Shown here one piece after another: positions 4,530-5,095 of a DNA stretch of 5,095 nucleotides. The DNA comes from Desulfobacterales bacterium. Lineage in GTDB: Bacteria; Desulfobacterota; DSM-4660; Desulfatiglandales; Desulfatiglandaceae. The notes under the pieces are model-generated. The model was not told where the DNA came from, searched no databases, and was given only the letters and a program-made list of their open reading frames with translations. The position numbers and the translations under genes were made by a program. Location of the stretch: assembly GCA_022013615.1 (NCBI GenBank), contig JAKLQB010000794.1, positions 1 through 5,095 of the forward strand, given 5' to 3'. Numbering within the stretch: the stretch's first letter is position 1; each line of letters opens with the position of its first letter.

Positions 4530-5095
4530 ATGGATATTCAGGAGATTACCCAAAACGTCGAAAAACAGAGCTTGGTTCTCCGGCAGATTATAGCGGAAAT
4601 GGGAAAGGTTGTAGTCGGCCAGAGGAATCTCATTGAAAGGATGATGATAGGGCTTTTGTGCGATGGCCACCTGCTTTTGGAAGGACTTCCGGGCCTGGCC
4701 AAAACAACGGCTGTAAAAACCCTGGCAGCGACAATCCGGACAACGTTTCAGAGAATACAGTTTACACCCGATTTACTCCCCGCAGATATCCTGGGTACCC
4801 AGGTCTACCGACCTGACAATGGTTCCTTTGAAATAAAAAAAGGCCCTATCTTCCACAATATAATTCTTGCAGATGAAATTAACCGGGCGCCGGCCAAAGT
4901 ACAGAGTGCTCTTTTGGAGGCAATGCAGGAGAGGCAGGTGACCATTGGAGGGACGACCTTTCAGCTTGATAATCCCTTCCTTGTCCTCGCCACGCAGAAT
5001 CCTATTGAACAGGAGGGGACATATCCGCTTCCCGAGGCCCAGATTGATCGATTTATGTTAAAGATCAAGGTGGATTATCCATCGGCCATGGAAGA
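4530..5095 (+). CDS. MoxR-family AAA+ ATPase (partial, runs off the right edge)
   Basis: MoxR ATPases are cytoplasmic chaperone-like AAA+ proteins that help assemble or activate specific complexes, often acting with a VWA-domain or DUF58 protein encoded next door; the partner, if any, lies beyond the window. The first 188 codons are present, about the N-terminal 55-60% of a normal ~320-residue member. Visible motifs are VVVGQRNLIERMMIGLL (27-43), Walker A GLPGLAKTT with Lys58 (52-60), Walker B IILADEINRAP with Asp115/Glu116 (111-121), ALLEAMQERQVTI (127-139), sensor 1 LATQNPIEQEGTYPLPEAQ (153-171) and DRF (173-175). The ATG at 4530 has a strong AGGAAGGA (4513-4520) 9 bases upstream. The 83-base gap after ino1 is AT-rich, without a convincing terminator or promoter, so co-transcription with ino1 is possible. 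Confidence 0.95.
   Translation, partial: MDIQEITQNVEKQSLVLRQIIAEMGKVVVGQRNLIERMMIGLLCDGHLLLEGLPGLAKTTAVKTLAATIRTTFQRIQFTPDLLPADILGTQVYRPDNGSFEIKKGPIFHNIILADEINRAPAKVQSALLEAMQERQVTIGGTTFQLDNPFLVLATQNPIEQEGTYPLPEAQIDRFMLKIKVDYPSAME

Overview
The window looks like a chromosomal accessory stretch from a Gram-negative, moderate-GC bacterium. The style of the transposase, the inositol-phosphate synthase and the MoxR ATPase suggests a deltaproteobacterium (Desulfobacterota) or relative. That placement rests on remembered protein style, not on a search.

Layout, left to right. Positions 1-116 hold the last 37 codons of a protein whose tail resembles a DDE-type insertion-sequence transposase. Positions 117-426 hold no convincing full gene, only a short reading frame (193-360) that starts like a secreted protein and soon stops. 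Next come two intact minus-strand genes of unknown function, 171 aa (2043 to 1528) followed by 344 aa (1461 to 427). They are probably co-transcribed, with a hairpin and a partly masked ribosome-binding site in the 66-base gap. A 233-base AT-rich divergent region (2044-2276) carries a weak minus-strand promoter candidate and a good extended -10 promoter candidate on the plus strand.

Positions 2277-3300 are a compact 1,024-bp mobile element. A single HUH/Y1 transposase gene of the REP-associated (RAYT) type, with a C-terminal DnaA-like helix-turn-helix, lies between 26-bp inverted repeats that match at 25 of 26 positions. The right repeat contains the gene's stop codon. Directly after it come myo-inositol-1-phosphate synthase (3340-4446) and the first 188 codons of a MoxR-family AAA+ ATPase (4530 to the window end).

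How the parts fit. The plus-strand promoter candidate lies just outside the element's left end and the synthase start just outside its right end. If the element is removed on paper, the promoter sits about 50 bases before the synthase ATG. The simplest reading is that the RAYT element landed in the leader of the inositol synthase gene, separating it from its promoter. The two unknown minus-strand genes lie between this element and the transposase-like fragment, so they may belong to a small accessory island. I see no CRISPR array, tRNA, rRNA or recognised riboswitch. The best candidates for something new are the complete RAYT element and the orphan two-gene pair.
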